Below, piece by piece: positions 8,849-16,854 of a stretch of 64,000 bases of DNA. Each line of letters starts with the position of its first letter. The first letter of the stretch is position 1. Below the pieces are notes generated by a model that was not told the origin of the DNA, searched no databases, and saw only the letters and a list, made by a program, of their open reading frames with translations. The DNA lies in NCBI GenBank assembly GCA_902593945.1, contig CACJKA010000002.1, forward strand, positions 1 to 64,000. Direction: 5' to 3'. The stretch comes from an uncultured Candidatus Poseidoniales archaeon (GTDB lineage: Archaea; Thermoplasmatota; Poseidoniia; Poseidoniales; Thalassarchaeaceae). The translations under genes were made by a program, and so were the position numbers.

Positions 8849-9754
8849 TCACTCCTCATAAGAGGATATTCTATTTGCAATTATAGCCCATTCTTCTGGT
8901 TCAAGCATATCTGGCCTGTTATCAAACCAATTTTCAGAAAATCCATCAGGAGGATTAGTCATCAAGTCTTCAATTGCGGATTTCCATCGAGATTTATGCC
9001 AACCAGTCACTCTACTAATTCTTCGAGGAGTTTTTGATAACAATGTCTTAATCTTCTTCCTACGACTGGAAAAACAATGATGTGTAATTATTCTGAACAT
9101 CTTACGATTAATTGCACCATTCTCAATTGAACGATCTACTGGAATTAGTGTAACTAAGCGTGAATTCACCCTTGGAGCAGGGCTGAAGGCCCCTCCTGGA
9201 ACTTTCTTGTCTAATTTTACATCAAAATCTAGCCATAAAGATAGCCCAAGAGGGCTTAATGAACCGAAATATTCCATGGACATTCTTTCCGCGAATTCAT
9301 CTTGAACTAGTATTACTATTGCCTTTAATGGACTTCTGTAATGATATTGTTGAATTAGATCGAGAACTGGACTGGAGATTTGATAGGGTAAATTAGCAAC
9401 AATGTGAGAGAGATTATTGGGCCATTTGACTTTCAAAACATCCCCCTGAATAATCTCGAGTTTGCCATCTGCGTTTCCAAAAATTCTTTCTAAATGTAAA
9501 ATAGCCTCACTATCTATCTCAATTCCGATTACATCGGAGCCACTTCTTAGTAGAGATAGAGTCAGAGAACCCGGACCAGGCCCAATCTCAAGTACCTTAG
9601 ATTCTGAACCTAATTGGGATCCTTGTTCTTGACAAATCTCAATTGAACGAGAAATAACATCTTGGTCAAGAAGAAAATGTTGCCCTAGTGACTTATCGGG
9701 AATAATATGATCTCTGAGTAAGTCGACTAACAATCTAGGGTCTAAATCTTCCAT
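8849..9754 (-). CDS. ksgA: 16S rRNA adenine dimethyltransferase (KsgA/Dim1)
   Basis: SAM-dependent enzyme that dimethylates two adjacent adenines in the 3' hairpin of 16S rRNA late in small-subunit assembly. Motifs: SLGQHFLLDQDVI near the N-terminus, SAM loop LEIGPGPGSLT (about 55-65), acidic residue in VIGIEIDSEA, and the catalytic NLPYQIS (about 121-127). Length (301) is slightly above typical. It follows DUF655 with a 12-base gap in the conserved archaeal L21e-RpoF-DUF655-KsgA order, which supports the assignment. Confidence 0.95.
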   Translation of the reverse strand: MEDLDPRLLVDLLRDHIIPDKSLGQHFLLDQDVISRSIEICQEQGSQLGSESKVLEIGPGPGSLTLSLLRSGSDVIGIEIDSEAILHLERIFGNADGKLEIIQGDVLKVKWPNNLSHIVANLPYQISSPVLDLIQQYHYRSPLKAIVILVQDEFAERMSMEYFGSLSPLGLSLWLDFDVKLDKKVPGGAFSPAPRVNSRLVTLIPVDRSIENGAINRKMFRIITHHCFSSRRKKIKTLLSKTPRRISRVTGWHKSRWKSAIEDLMTNPPDGFSENWFDNRPDMLEPEEWAIIANRISSYEE

Positions 9755-9766
9755 AGTAATTCCAGA

Positions 9767-10339
9767 TTAATTAGATGACCGAATAAGATGATCGAGGATG
9801 CTTCGATTATTCAGTGGATCCTCAATTTCAATTAGATATCTTTCAGCCAATAATTTCACAGAATCTATTTCACAGGCTTCATCGACCTCTGAAAATTCCA
9901 TCCAACCGGCCATTCCACGAGATTGGACCATTTTCTGAGCCTTAGATTTACCAATTCCTGGAAGAAGTTGGAAAGCATGCACTTTCAGAGAAATATTATT
10001 CGCACGATTATAGAAACCAAGATGAATTTCTGAATTGTCTTTTATCGCGCCGATTAATTCATCAAGAATAATATCCTCACTATTTGATGATAAATCTCGA
10101 TAACGAAGTAATGAAAGAGGTCCAACCTTATTTTCCTCGGTAATTAACCTTGTACCGCTGGTAATTCCTTCTTTATCTATCACCCTAGCTCGTACTAGGT
10201 ACAAAGACGGTTCTGTCAATGCATGTACTTCATGACCAACCGGTCTTCTTTCGGAAATATCTAAAATTCTCAAATGAGTTTCACCTGAAAAAACCGATGA
10301 AGGGCCGTCTCCAGCATCAGAAGGCGAGTTCGCATACAT
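9767..10339 (-). CDS. DUF655 family HhH protein
   Basis: Archaeal DUF655 protein, 190 residues. The N-terminal half is a beta-rich, OB-like region (VRARVIDKEG...) and the C-terminal half holds a helix-hairpin-helix with LLPGIGKSKAQKMVQ, suited to nucleic-acid binding. Its position between rpoF and ksgA is the standard archaeal order for this family. The function is not established; a role in RNA metabolism or translation is inferred from conserved context. Confidence 0.88.
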   Translation of the reverse strand: MYANSPSDAGDGPSSVFSGETHLRILDISERRPVGHEVHALTEPSLYLVRARVIDKEGITSGTRLITEENKVGPLSLLRYRDLSSNSEDIILDELIGAIKDNSEIHLGFYNRANNISLKVHAFQLLPGIGKSKAQKMVQSRGMAGWMEFSEVDEACEIDSVKLLAERYLIEIEDPLNNRSILDHLIRSSN

Positions 10340-10404
10340 GATTTACAGCCCCCTGAGACAGGTCTTTATTCAATAATTAATTCATTAAAAGGTACTATTT
10401 TCAT

Positions 10405-10758
10405 TCAAAGAACGTGTTGTCGGATTACAGTGATGATTTCTTCAACCTCAGATGTATCCATTGCAATCCTCTTACTTGAGATTATTACTCTAACTCCTTT
10501 CACATTCAAAGGAGTTAGTTCAGCTAACTTTGAACAAATCTCTGGATACTGAGATAATTTCTCATTTTCAGAGAGTGCTTTGTAAAGTGCAACAAACACT
10601 TTCGGATCAGTCTTAGTGCCTCCTCTGTTAGTTGATGCAGCCCACTCAGCATGTTGTAAAGCCATTATTTGTTCGTAGGATAAATCGCCACGCCTTTCTC
10701 TCGCGTCTGATAAAAGTTCACGTACTGTAGCAAAATCTACAAATTCTTTCTCGGTCAT
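10405..10758 (-). CDS. rpoF: DNA-directed RNA polymerase subunit F (Rpb4-like)
   Basis: Archaeal Rpo4/RpoF, the partner of Rpo7 in the stalk of RNA polymerase. The segment RRGDLSYEQIMALQHAEW is typical of the subunit, as is the C-terminal HRDC-like part ending EVEEIITVIRQHVL. Two in-frame ATGs exist. The first (10767) overlaps the eL21 stop as ATGA, but its AAGGA sits directly against it. The second (10758) has the same AAGGA at 9-base spacing and is preferred here. Either way it is translationally coupled to eL21. Confidence 0.9.
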   Translation of the reverse strand: MTEKEFVDFATVRELLSDARERRGDLSYEQIMALQHAEWAASTNRGGTKTDPKVFVALYKALSENEKLSQYPEICSKLAELTPLNVKGVRVIISSKRIAMDTSEVEEIITVIRQHVL

Positions 10759-10763
10759 AAAAA

Positions 10764-11060
10764 TCATTCCTTAATTGGTTTAAGATGCTCTGGACGAGCA
10801 ACTACTGTCTTTTTCATATTGCCATCTTTAAAGTTGACAATATAGGCACGTCCTTGTTTACCAGCAATAATTCCTGTACGTCCCTGAAATCTTCGGTGAG
10901 GCATTCCTTTATGCTGAGCACCATCTAAAACAATAGCTACTCTATCTCCTTCTGCATAAGGGTGCATTACTCTATTAATGAATACTCGGCCTTTGTCACG
11001 CTTACTTTTTTTAAGAATAGAACGTGTTCCTTGACGTTGTCCATGTGTTCTTGTCACCAT
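10764..11060 (-). CDS. rpl21e: 50S ribosomal protein eL21
   Basis: Archaeal/eukaryotic ribosomal protein eL21, 98 residues, basic. The opening MVTRTHGQRQGTR and the KOW-like core GRTGIIAGKQGRAYIVNF followed by ARPEHLKP match the family throughout. A good ribosome site (AAGGTGAT) precedes the ATG at 11060. It is the first small gene of the eL21-rpoF-DUF655-ksgA series, with Pus10 upstream on the same strand. Confidence 0.96.
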   Translation of the reverse strand: MVTRTHGQRQGTRSILKKSKRDKGRVFINRVMHPYAEGDRVAIVLDGAQHKGMPHRRFQGRTGIIAGKQGRAYIVNFKDGNMKKTVVARPEHLKPIKE

Positions 11061-11139
11061 GATATCACCTTACAGACCATAGGTCTTGGAAGCGGTCGAC
11101 CTGCCTCGTATTCTTAAGTACTCGGATTTAGTTAATTAC

Positions 11140-12558
11140 TCATTCATAGTGAATATCTTCGACATCAAGCCAAATAACAGTACATTCTTTATCGCCTAAC
11201 ACACTGCTAACAGAAGGTACTGTTCGACCTTCATCTGAATGCACTAATTCCTTAACATATGTTCCTGCCTCACAACGGACAAAGAACTGAACTTCATCTT
11301 CTTCTACCACAATATCTGAAAGTTGGATGACTTTTCTTTTACGGGTTTTTGCGGCTCTACGATGAGAAACTCGTTGAGGTGTTTCTTGTGCTAGAGTAAC
11401 TCCTGAGAGCGAAGATATAGACTCAATTACCGTTTCTTGATCGGGGATATCTTCCACTCTAAATCGAATTGTATATGATTTCTCAGAACGACTTTCCTTC
11501 ACCTTTACTACTTCTGAGCGATTTGACCATCTGAGACTATTGATTTCCACCTTTTCTTTCGCGTTCTGATTGACAATGTTCTGTATTTCTTCTAAATCAA
11601 CATCTCTAGTTCCGGGTTTTTTAATCTCAAGAACAAACGGACGACCATTTCCTAAACATCGAACATCGATATCCTCTCTCCCCATTCCATGGAATGATGT
11701 ATCTTCGGCAGATAATGCAAGACGAATAGGTTCTCCTATCAAATCTTGAACGGATTCTAGGTATTGTAGTCCAGTATTATTACACGATTCACAACCTCCA
11801 GAACGTCCTCTACAAGCCCTGCATGGCCACCGAGTCTGAGGTAGTTCTCGAATTAACTTACGATACCTTCCATACAAGAAAACCGGCCTTACGTCCACGT
11901 CAACCTTGAGAGTCAAACCATCTACTAGAATCATTAAATCGGGCCTTTCCTTGACAAAACTAACATTATTCACCTTAATAGATAACTTCTCTTGAATTGC
12001 TCTGACAAAAGATGGTTTCAGAGGAGCAGATCCTGGAGAGCCGTGTCTTGACCTAATCTTATCTTCCTCATCTACCAGATCTTTTGGTAGATGTATTCCA
12101 AGTTGAATTGTAGAATGCTCTACTTGCCCTATCTCGTCAATTATTCTAGTTACAATATTATCTACATCACCAAACAAATCTTCACACATAGGACAAAGTT
12201 CATTTTTCAATGAAGATTCTAATTCGGGATTATTTTGGAATGCCTCCTTACGTATTTCTTTGCCTCCTTCTTCACCTTTAGAATTAGTACGTCTACCGGC
12301 CAATCTTTGAACACAAAAATCACAGCACCCTATACGAATAATATGTTCAATACCGAGCGGAGCTGGACAAGGGGGGGCGTCCCAATTGATTGTGGAGCCT
12401 TCAAATTCAAAATCATCTCCATCAAACCATTCCTCCTCTTTTTCTGAATTTGAGTCATTTGTTTCTTCTGATTCAATGATTGAATTGCCATAACTCGCAT
12501 CAGCATACAATGCCCATGAATCATCCTCAATATCATCTTCACGATTTTCTTCTTTCAT
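11140..12558 (-). CDS. pus10: tRNA pseudouridine synthase Pus10
   Basis: Archaeal Pus10 makes pseudouridine 54 (and often 55) in the T-arm of tRNA. The N-terminal domain contains a zinc-binding set (CDFCVQR near residue 80, CPMCEDLFG near residue 125), followed by a THUMP-like region. The catalytic domain has the conserved GREDIDVRCLGNGRPFVLE segment with the catalytic Asp. An additional CxxC pair set (CRAC, CESC near residues 248-263) precedes it, and the C-terminal AGTYVKELVHSDEGRT is also typical. An acidic leader of ~60 residues is extra. Start ATG 12558; a GTG three codons earlier is possible. Confidence 0.92.
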   Translation of the reverse strand: MKEENREDDIEDDSWALYADASYGNSIIESEETNDSNSEKEEEWFDGDDFEFEGSTINWDAPPCPAPLGIEHIIRIGCCDFCVQRLAGRRTNSKGEEGGKEIRKEAFQNNPELESSLKNELCPMCEDLFGDVDNIVTRIIDEIGQVEHSTIQLGIHLPKDLVDEEDKIRSRHGSPGSAPLKPSFVRAIQEKLSIKVNNVSFVKERPDLMILVDGLTLKVDVDVRPVFLYGRYRKLIRELPQTRWPCRACRGRSGGCESCNNTGLQYLESVQDLIGEPIRLALSAEDTSFHGMGREDIDVRCLGNGRPFVLEIKKPGTRDVDLEEIQNIVNQNAKEKVEINSLRWSNRSEVVKVKESRSEKSYTIRFRVEDIPDQETVIESISSLSGVTLAQETPQRVSHRRAAKTRKRKVIQLSDIVVEEDEVQFFVRCEAGTYVKELVHSDEGRTVPSVSSVLGDKECTVIWLDVEDIHYE

Positions 12559-12648
12559 ATTTATCACAGCCGTAAAACGGGGGCGACCCGTATATTCGAC
12601 AATCTAACGCGAGTGTGAGTTACATTTCAGGACTTCGGAAACTAGATT

Positions 12649-12975
12649 CTAATCTAATTGCTCACCAAGTTCCTCTGAAACTTTCCTTAAATGAGTAAAA
12701 GAGTGTATTCCTGAGGAGCAACCAGTAGGCCATTCGAAACGGATACCGTATCTGCCAACCAGTTCAACTTTGGGTTTCTCTAACATTAAACGAGAAATTT
12801 CTTCTTCTAACTCAATCACCCTCTGCTCATTTTCCTGTCTAGGTTTACATTTGGCGCACTGACATCTGGATCTAATAGACAAATAACTCAATCTGTATGA
12901 GTTCCCATCTCCAAATCTGAGGACACAATCTTCATCGCTACGCTCTAAATCCGTAAGTATGTCGCCCTCTCCCAT
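12649..12975 (-). CDS. DUF971 (GBBH-like N-terminal) protein
   Basis: A 108-residue stand-alone DUF971 domain, the zinc-binding module also found at the N-terminus of gamma-butyrobetaine hydroxylase. The pattern RLSYLSIRSRCQCAKCKPR, then VELVGRYGIRFEWPTG and GIHSFTHLR fits the family, with CQCAKC and the late His as likely zinc ligands. In bacteria the stand-alone form is often near Fe-S genes, but its role is unproven. An AATATA at 13003-13008, about 30 bases before the ATG, could be the TATA box of a leaderless transcript. Confidence 0.8.
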   Translation of the reverse strand: MGEGDILTDLERSDEDCVLRFGDGNSYRLSYLSIRSRCQCAKCKPRQENEQRVIELEEEISRLMLEKPKVELVGRYGIRFEWPTGCSSGIHSFTHLRKVSEELGEQLD

Positions 12976-13080
12976 GATGTTTCGGAAGAGGTTTCATGCT
13001 TCAATATAAGGGGTAATAAATACTATTTTCTGAGTGGTCCGAAAACACTCATTGATAATCTAGGTACTTTTCAGAGGGAC

Positions 13081-14103
13081 ATGGTTTTGTTCAGCAAGGA
13101 GAAGGTAGGCACCAAAATTTCTGTTTCTGAGGCATATCAGATTTGCGAAGATATTACAAGATCTGCTTCTACTTCATTTCTAAGATCATTCAAATCTTTA
13201 CCAACTGAGAAAAGGTCGTCGGTTCATGCATTGTATGCATTTTGTAGAAAAGTAGATGACATTGTAGATGGGGACTGGTTGCCTGATCTTTCTGTTTTGG
13301 AAAAAGAAGAAATTCTAGATTTGAATCAGAGAGCAGAATATAGAGCCATTGCTTTAGGTATAGAAAGAATGAATGAACCCTCAAATAATGATAAGAACCA
13401 CTTCCAAAGAGTGAGGGCTCTGCTATGGTTCAGAGATAATCTGGATTTAATAGATTCAGGACTAGATGTAAAACATCCGATATTTATAGCTCTCAAAGAC
13501 ACAGTAGAAAAGTTTCCAATTAGAATTACAGATTTGAAATTATTGATTGAAGGGATGGAAGATGACCTCTTTCCGACCAATTATCAAAGTTTTGAAGATT
13601 TGAGAGGTTATTGTTTCAAAGTTGCATCTACTGTTGGTTTAAGTTTGATAGAGATATATGGATATACTAATCCTGATGCGAGAGAATATGCTGAAGAAAT
13701 GGGGATTTTCTTGCAAATGGTCAATGTGTTACGTGATATCCAAGAAGATAGAGAAAGAGGGAGATTATACTTACCAACGGATGAATTAGAAATCTTCAAT
13801 ATCAAGCCTGAAGAAATAAAAGATATCAATTTGGCTAGTAGTAAGAAATGGAAACGATTTATGAAACACTACATTAACAGAACAAAAACGCATAGAAATA
13901 TAGCGTTAAACCTGATACCTTTGATAGAAAAGGATTCTAGAAGAAATCCTCATATGATGTGTGCAGTATACTCGAGTATTGTTTCTGAGGCTGAAAGAAG
14001 AAATGGTGATGTTCTCTCTAAAAGACTACAATTAGGATTTATGAGGAAAATAGGGTTCGCACTATCTGCCCTTGGTCTTTGGTCTATATCTGCTAAAAAA
14101 TAG
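13081..14103 (+). CDS. crtB: Phytoene (squalene/phytoene) synthase
   Basis: Condenses two geranylgeranyl diphosphates to phytoene, the first committed carotenoid step. Both aspartate-rich motifs are present: KVDDIVDGD (about 58-65) and NVLRDIQEDRERGRLYLP (about 216-233). Length 340 is normal. The ATG at 13081 follows GAGGG at a short spacing. A squalene synthase role cannot be excluded by motif alone, but the convergent phytoene desaturase gene makes carotenoid synthesis the better reading. Confidence 0.9.
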   Translation: MVLFSKEKVGTKISVSEAYQICEDITRSASTSFLRSFKSLPTEKRSSVHALYAFCRKVDDIVDGDWLPDLSVLEKEEILDLNQRAEYRAIALGIERMNEPSNNDKNHFQRVRALLWFRDNLDLIDSGLDVKHPIFIALKDTVEKFPIRITDLKLLIEGMEDDLFPTNYQSFEDLRGYCFKVASTVGLSLIEIYGYTNPDAREYAEEMGIFLQMVNVLRDIQEDRERGRLYLPTDELEIFNIKPEEIKDINLASSKKWKRFMKHYINRTKTHRNIALNLIPLIEKDSRRNPHMMCAVYSSIVSEAERRNGDVLSKRLQLGFMRKIGFALSALGLWSISAKK

Positions 14104-14105
14104 AA

Positions 14106-14534
14106 TTATTTTCTAACTAAAATTAAGTTAATTATTAATCCAATTGGCATTAGCATTACTCCGAAAAATACGGATAGCCATAATTTCCATTTTTCACATT
14201 TTGAATCAATACATCTTTTCCAAATCCATCGTGTGACAAATATATCGCCAGCAACCATATGAGACCAAGCCGCAGATGCTCCAGCTTTGGTTCCAAGTAA
14301 ATCTGCAAGGCTTTGTAATGCTAAATTCGGATCCATTGTATCTACAAATAGATCTATTAAACCTGAAATATCTGAAAATGATACTAAATACCATATCAAT
14401 ATAGGGCCAAGGAAAAACCAAGGACCTTCCATTAATTGATGTGTTTTTTCATGATTAGGATAAAGCAGCATTGCTATCCAAAAAGGCCCAATCCACATTG
14501 TTGATAAGAAGAATGATAAGTCATATAAATCCAT
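14106..14534 (-). CDS. ABA4-like (DUF4281) membrane protein
   Basis: A 142-residue membrane protein with about four helices. It resembles DUF4281/ABA4: an N-terminal MWIGPFWIAMLLYPNHEKT, a central LLGTKAGASAAWSHMVAGD followed by FVTRWIW, and a closing GVMLMPIGLIINLILVRK are all in family order. Plant ABA4 is needed for neoxanthin formation, while prokaryotic members are poorly characterised. It lies on the same strand as crtI and the thioredoxin-like lipoprotein, and its stop is two bases from that of crtB, so it belongs to the carotenoid island. A role in carotenoid modification is an inference from family and context. Confidence 0.75.
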   Translation of the reverse strand: MDLYDLSFFLSTMWIGPFWIAMLLYPNHEKTHQLMEGPWFFLGPILIWYLVSFSDISGLIDLFVDTMDPNLALQSLADLLGTKAGASAAWSHMVAGDIFVTRWIWKRCIDSKCEKWKLWLSVFFGVMLMPIGLIINLILVRK

Positions 14535-14543
14535 TTTAAAACC

Positions 14544-15134
14544 TCAATTAATAAAAAATTTAATCTCCTCAAGAACTTCTAAAGTTGGCCAATATGTCTT
14601 AGATGTCCAGATAATTTCCCCATTAGTATCCATGATTTGGAGAGTTGGAGTAGGGGGGTTCCCAAATGAGTTGTAAAATCCAGAATTACTTTCGTATCCA
14701 GTCTCAAGATCGAAAACGACAGTGTCGCCGGAAGGTAGGACTAGTGGCCAAAGAACTGGATTGCTGGAATTTTGATGATTGCCATACACTTCCTCAACAT
14801 AAGATTCGGATTCAAAAGAGGAGTATCTATGAACACTGAGTAATGAGGATTCACTGATATTCCCATTTTCAACTTCATCCGCTAATAAATCCGTCCAAGA
14901 ATGACAGCCCCTGCATCCAGCCGCTACCCAAAGCATCAGAACCGGACCATCTGAAACATATTCTTCGAGAATAAAGTTAGTAATATTCGATGAACCATTC
15001 AATAAAGGAGCAGAGAATGATAATCTTTCAGGAATCTCGCTAGAAGAATCTTCCGAAACTTGTTCTCCATCGGATATACACCCAGAAAGTGCACTAGAAA
15101 CTAAAATGAAGAAAATAAACATTGAAGATTTCAT
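14544..15134 (-). CDS. Thioredoxin-fold lipoprotein
   Basis: A 196-residue exported protein. It has an N-terminal hydrophobic signal ending in a lipobox, SSALSGC, so Cys19 is probably lipidated and the protein held on the outer face of the membrane. A thioredoxin-like domain follows, with WVAAGCRGCHSW (Cys74/Cys77, CxxC) and a cis-proline-type PPTPTLQIMD near the C-terminus. The ATG at 15134 is preferred over an upstream frame opening (15188) because it places the signal peptide at the N-terminus and removes a 52-base overlap with crtI. The gene sits between crtI and the ABA4-like gene. Confidence 0.8.
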   Translation of the reverse strand: MKSSMFIFFILVSSALSGCISDGEQVSEDSSSEIPERLSFSAPLLNGSSNITNFILEEYVSDGPVLMLWVAAGCRGCHSWTDLLADEVENGNISESSLLSVHRYSSFESESYVEEVYGNHQNSSNPVLWPLVLPSGDTVVFDLETGYESNSGFYNSFGNPPTPTLQIMDTNGEIIWTSKTYWPTLEVLEEIKFFIN

Positions 15135-15136
15135 AA

Positions 15137-16705
15137 TTATACCACTAATTTGTTTACTATTTTTGGTTTCTTTAATTCTCCAAACCAAATGTCAATTCCA
15201 TTCCAGTCTGGCTCAATACCCAAATCTGAAAGTATCAATTTACTAGTGATTCTTCCGCTTTCAAATATTGTTGGGAGGCCACTACCTGGATGTGTTCCTC
15301 CGCCGACAAGGAATAGATTATTAAATTCTTCAAATCTATTCTGAGGACGGCGCCATAGCATTTGATCTAGAGAATGAGCTAGGTTGAAAACTGCTCCACG
15401 GTAAATATCAGATGAACCCCAATCATCAGGAGTAACTATCGTCTTAGAAACTATGAAATCCCTAACATTTTCAAAACCAAGTTTGCTTTCCATCATACCG
15501 AGTATAACTTCACTATATTCGTCTTTAATATCATCCCAAGTTATACTATCGTCAGTATTTGGAACAGGCACTAATACATACAATGTAGATTGACCTGAGG
15601 GGGCCAAACTAGGATCAGTTATACAAGCATTCTGAACATAAAGTGAAGGATCTTCCCAAGTAATTTTATGATTGGTAATATCTTTCAAATTCTCTTCATA
15701 TTTCTCGGATGCATAAATTTGGTGATGAGGTTTGTCATACAACTTATCAATTCCCAGATATAGCATAAATGTAGAGCATGAGTATCCTTTACTTTCCAAT
15801 TTCTTATTTGACCAACGTTTTCTTTTGTTGTTTGGAATCAACGTAGTCATAGCATGAGCAAAATCAGCATTTAGAACTACCTTCTTTGCTCGATACTCTC
15901 TTTCATTTGTCTTTACTCCAACTACTGTTTTATTATCAAAAATTAATTCTTCTACTTCGGTTTCAAGTTTGATATCGACTCCGAGTTCAATTGCAATCTC
16001 TGACATTCTCTTCGTAATAGATCCCAACCCCCCTTCAGCATGGAATATACCATGTTCATATTCTAAAAATGCCAATATTGTAAACAGTGACGGGGCATGA
16101 AAAGGACTCATTCCAAGATACTTAGTTTGGAAAGACATTGCTAACCTAACCCTCTCATCATCAAAAAGTCGTGATAAATCGCTTGCAACTGATGCCCATG
16201 GTTTCAATATAGTTGCAACTTTCATAGCCCTCTTAGTAAGTAAATCAGAAGGACCCTTCCAAGGTGTCTGCAAACATACTCTAGAGTAATCTAATTTTTT
16301 TCTGTTTTCTAGGACATATTTCTCAAACCCTTTGGCATTTTTATCTCCAGAAAGTTCTCTAATCCTCTCAGTCATTTCATCGAGATTAGAAGTTGCATCT
16401 ATAGAACCGCCAGCACCAAAGGTCAGTCGGTATGAAGGATCTAAAGGCATCAAACCTAACTCTTTGTGAGCATCTCTACCAATTGCTTGAAAGATTTCTT
16501 CAATTACTTCGGGATAATGGAAAAAGGTTGGGCCTCTATCGAACTTAAATCCATCCATTTCTACGATTTTAGTTCGGCCGCCTACAGACGAAGATTTTTC
16601 CAATATTGTCACCTTGACGCCTGAATGAGCCAACAAAAGTGCAGAAACTAAACCACCTGGGCCCGCTCCTACTATCAAAACATCTTGTGAATCGTCTACG
16701 TCCAT
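15137..16705 (-). CDS. crtI: Phytoene desaturase (CrtI type)
   Basis: FAD-dependent desaturase/isomerase that converts phytoene toward lycopene. The N-terminal dinucleotide-binding motif VLIVGAGPGGLVSALLLA is followed by VGGRTKIVEMDGFKFDRGPT, typical of CrtI. The C-terminal NLFLVGGGTHPGSGLPTI is the FAD-binding end motif. Length 522 is normal. It is the first gene of a three-gene minus-strand unit (crtI, thioredoxin-like lipoprotein, ABA4-like) that converges on crtB. A TATA-like box about 27 bases before the ATG suggests a leaderless transcript. Confidence 0.92.
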   Translation of the reverse strand: MDVDDSQDVLIVGAGPGGLVSALLLAHSGVKVTILEKSSSVGGRTKIVEMDGFKFDRGPTFFHYPEVIEEIFQAIGRDAHKELGLMPLDPSYRLTFGAGGSIDATSNLDEMTERIRELSGDKNAKGFEKYVLENRKKLDYSRVCLQTPWKGPSDLLTKRAMKVATILKPWASVASDLSRLFDDERVRLAMSFQTKYLGMSPFHAPSLFTILAFLEYEHGIFHAEGGLGSITKRMSEIAIELGVDIKLETEVEELIFDNKTVVGVKTNEREYRAKKVVLNADFAHAMTTLIPNNKRKRWSNKKLESKGYSCSTFMLYLGIDKLYDKPHHQIYASEKYEENLKDITNHKITWEDPSLYVQNACITDPSLAPSGQSTLYVLVPVPNTDDSITWDDIKDEYSEVILGMMESKLGFENVRDFIVSKTIVTPDDWGSSDIYRGAVFNLAHSLDQMLWRRPQNRFEEFNNLFLVGGGTHPGSGLPTIFESGRITSKLILSDLGIEPDWNGIDIWFGELKKPKIVNKLVV

Positions 16706-16727
16706 GTTATACCCAACGCTATGATAG

Positions 16728-16737
16728 ATATAAAAAA
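16728..16737 (-). promoter_or_regulatory. TATA-box candidate for crtI
   Basis: On the minus strand this reads TTTTTTATAT, centred about 27 bases before the crtI ATG (16705). That is the spacing expected when an archaeal transcript begins at or next to the start codon (leaderless). This is a pattern reading without transcript data. The same 149-base intergenic region also holds TATA-like stretches for the divergent fasciclin gene (about 16779-16787 and 16823-16831). Confidence 0.4.
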
Positions 16738-16854
16738 GCGTTTTTAATTTTCTATGTATTATAATTTTGAAAACAATCTTTAATATACGTTGAATCTGGA
16801 TTGTATTTCCAATTCATACATCTATTAAATAGGCAAATAAAATCGCAAGAGATT

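Noticed and set aside
11074-11086. AGACC-ATA-GGTCT inverted repeat between Pus10 and eL21 as a terminator
   Set aside because: The stem is only five bases with no T-tract, and it lies between genes likely to share a transcript.
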